The position numbers and the translations under genes were made by a program. Below, in pieces: positions 17,955 to 20,006 of a DNA stretch of 20,006 nucleotides (its first letter is position 1; every line of letters begins with the position of its first letter). This stretch comes from Saksenaea vasiformis B4078 (lineage: Eukaryota > Mucoromycota > Mucoromycetes > Mucorales > Saksenaeaceae). A model generated the notes under the pieces. That model worked only from the letters and a program-made list of their open reading frames with translations, did not search any database and was not told the DNA's origin. The stretch spans positions 1 to 20,006 of the forward strand of contig JNDT01001281.1 in the NCBI GenBank assembly GCA_000697055.1, written 5' to 3'.

Positions 17955-20006
17955 ATGGTCTTGCACGACACGACAGAGAAATTATCATCTAATGTAACAA
18001 GGCAAAGTGGTCTTTCTACATGCGGTCGCCTAATATTTCCAATAGTTTATTCAATTTTTGACGTACGATATTGTCAATCGATGCACCCGAGGCATCCATT
18101 TTGACGGATACACAGCCCAGTACTGTGCAATAGAGATTGAAGAAAGGACGGAAGATATTCTAAGACTTGTTCACACTCATCCCTGCGAAAAGCCATTTGT
18201 GGAATATACGTGTACGAAAGCCATCGGGGCAGATACTTTCATGAACAGATTGTTGATGGATGACAGCTTTTACCGCTTGCCATCTAAAACGTTTGCTTAT
18301 GATATTGCTGCGGAATCTAGTTGCAGCGCACGTCAACGACCCCAACAGTCTTTTGGAAAAGACTCGGTCGAATACATCGTTTCTTATGTTTCTTGGGGAG
18401 AAGTAAGGAATCAACTAGGAATTTATGGACGATTCAATTCCATATTTTCCACAGGTACGCCTGGCTTTGGAACATGTCACAGCAGCGGACCGTTTTAGGA
18501 AAGCTGTGCAGCATGCTTTGAAGGAAGATACCAATAAGAAGAAATATGAAGCCCTGCAAACCGTGTTTGGACGATTCGGATATTACTATCCGTCCAAAAT
18601 ATTACTTGGTACTATGATGAATACATGTATAACGTTATCTAACTATCTCGCCGGTTCAGGTGGCCTACTTGCTTGTAAGAATGAAAGTTCAAAGACACAG
18701 GGTGGAAACAGTTGTGAACTAGAGAACGACCATCAAGAAATACAGCCCAGTGAAAATGTAGCAGAAAACGTTGCAAACGCTATCAGAAATCATAAATACT
18801 GGGAAGTTATAGGTATTTTCCATCACATAACTTTGATTGTTGCTAAGTAAACTTGTGATAGGTGGCAATCCCGGAACATTTTTCGTAGACGGACTAGGAA
18901 ACTGGAAAGAAACTACGAGATCCAGGCCAGCCATTATTCAGTTCAAAGATGTGAAGCCGATATATAGCATTCTTGGGGAGAATGAACGGCTTCAAGTGGA
19001 GGAGGTCTACGACAGAGCATTTTCGGATAATAAGCTTGGACACGTGGTGGAAGAAAATGCAATAGAAGTCTTCAAAACGCTCGCCAAAAGCAATGAAGGT
19101 ACGGTAGACAAGGTTGAAGACATGAGTTGGATGCAAGTTCTGGACCAAGGCAGCAACAGAGCCATAGACAATGGACATGAAAACTTGCAAAACGAACCTG
19201 AAAAAGATATATTCAGCGACGATTCTGATGATAACGACAATATTAATATAGAACTGGAAGTTGTTACTCGAGAAAGTGGAGAGACTTCAAACAATTCTGG
19301 TCACATACCGAGCCCTGAAGGCAGCTTGCATGAATATCAGGAAGACGTCAGTTTGAGCACAGAAGCTGCCAATCAAGAAAGTGAATATGTGCAAAACGAG
19401 CCTGAAGAAGATGCATTTAATCACGAGGGTGCAACAAATGAAGACCCTGTGAACTTAGATGGAAGACTTGTAGATCTAGGAAATGAAGATATACATGGTC
19501 ACGGCGATAGGAGAGGAAGAGATCACAAAGACCCCAAACTGAGCAACGAGACTAAGGAAGGACCTGAAGTTATTTACAGCGACGAGGGCAAAGATTACAC
19601 CAACGATATTACGTTGTATGAGAAGTTAGCTGACCAAGGAAATGAGGATGTGCAACTTCACCTTGGAAATATGTATTTCTACGGACTTGCCGTAAAGAAA
19701 GACGATACCAAAGCAATTGAATGGTACAAGAAAGCAGCGGATCACGGTAATGAATGGGCGCAACTCGCGCTTGGAGATATATACTGCTCGGATGTTGGTG
19801 CGGATAAACACTACATTAAAGCACACGAGTGGTACGAGAAGGCGGCTGACCAGGGAAATAGCGACGCACAAACGAAACTTGGGGATATGTATAAACATGG
19901 ACGAGGTGTACGTCGAGACAGCAAGAAAGCAGCTGAACGGTACAAAAAGGCAGCGGAGCAGGGGAATGCCGATGCACAAATCAAACTGGGCGATATGTAC
20001 TATCAC
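17955..20006 (+). CDS. MACPF-like domain plus acidic linker plus Sel1 repeats (cut by window edge)
   Basis: Exons 17955-17993, 18046-18402, 18455-18812 and 18862 to the window edge; introns of 52, 52 and 49 nt each restore a single open frame, giving at least 633 residues. Exon 1 is MVLHDTTEKLSSN. Residues 14 to about 300 form a domain I read as a divergent MACPF-type domain: FGKDSVEYIVSYVSWGEV (about 115-133), then a helical stretch ending FGRFGYYYPSKILLGTMM, which fits the conserved tyrosine-rich segment before a GG-like turn. After the last intron comes GGNPGTFFVDGLGNW and PAIIQFKDVKPIYSIL, again as in fungal MACPF-like proteins. MACPF proteins can form membrane pores, but many fungal members have no known activity and none is claimed here. 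A linker of about 200 residues is rich in Asp, Glu, Asn and Ser. From about residue 500 Sel1 repeats begin (YEKLADQGNEDVQLHLGNMY, KAIEWYKKAADHGNEWAQ) and run off the edge. No signal peptide is visible. The Sel1 call is firm; the MACPF call is moderate. Confidence 0.75.

Overview
This 20 kb window reads as nuclear DNA of an early-diverging fungus, most likely Mucoromycota and perhaps Mucorales. The basis is dense, very short introns (43-74 nt, GT...AG), a TPR/Mlp1 nuclear-basket gene, an ankyrin-DHHC palmitoyltransferase, a MAT2B-type gene, expanded Sel1-repeat genes and a Fanzor-type gene of the kind I recall as common in Mucorales. No rRNA, tRNA or CRISPR array was seen. Exon boundaries were worked out by hand from splice sites, frame and family conservation.

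Region 1 (1 to about 4850) is transposon territory. On the minus strand a truncated, frame-broken Fanzor gene (eukaryotic TnpB homologue, 3445 to 528) runs into seven copies of a 22-bp tandem repeat (382-520). Beyond these begins a Tc1/mariner-type transposase N-terminus (259 to the window edge). About 1.4 kb of non-coding DNA with a diverged direct repeat separates this from the housekeeping block.

Region 2 (4853-14847) holds three intron-rich genes, all on the minus strand. They are an Akr1/HIP14-like ankyrin-DHHC S-acyltransferase (8 exons, 634 aa), a MAT2B-like Rossmann-fold regulatory subunit (11 exons, about 298 aa), and an Mlp1/TPR coiled-coil nuclear-pore protein (15 exons, 1674 aa). 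The spliced lengths of the first and third are exact multiples of three.

Region 3 (about 15900-20006) holds two tandem paralogues on the plus strand. They share promoter, a 13-codon exon 1 and a 52-nt first intron. The second, cut by the window edge, encodes a divergent MACPF-like domain, a long acidic linker and C-terminal Sel1 repeats. The first has lost the MACPF-like part by an in-frame deletion, is joined directly to linker and Sel1 repeats, has amplified a 33-residue Sel1 unit seven times at an exact 99-bp period, and carries one frameshift. These two genes and the Fanzor/transposase remnant are the most interesting parts of the window.
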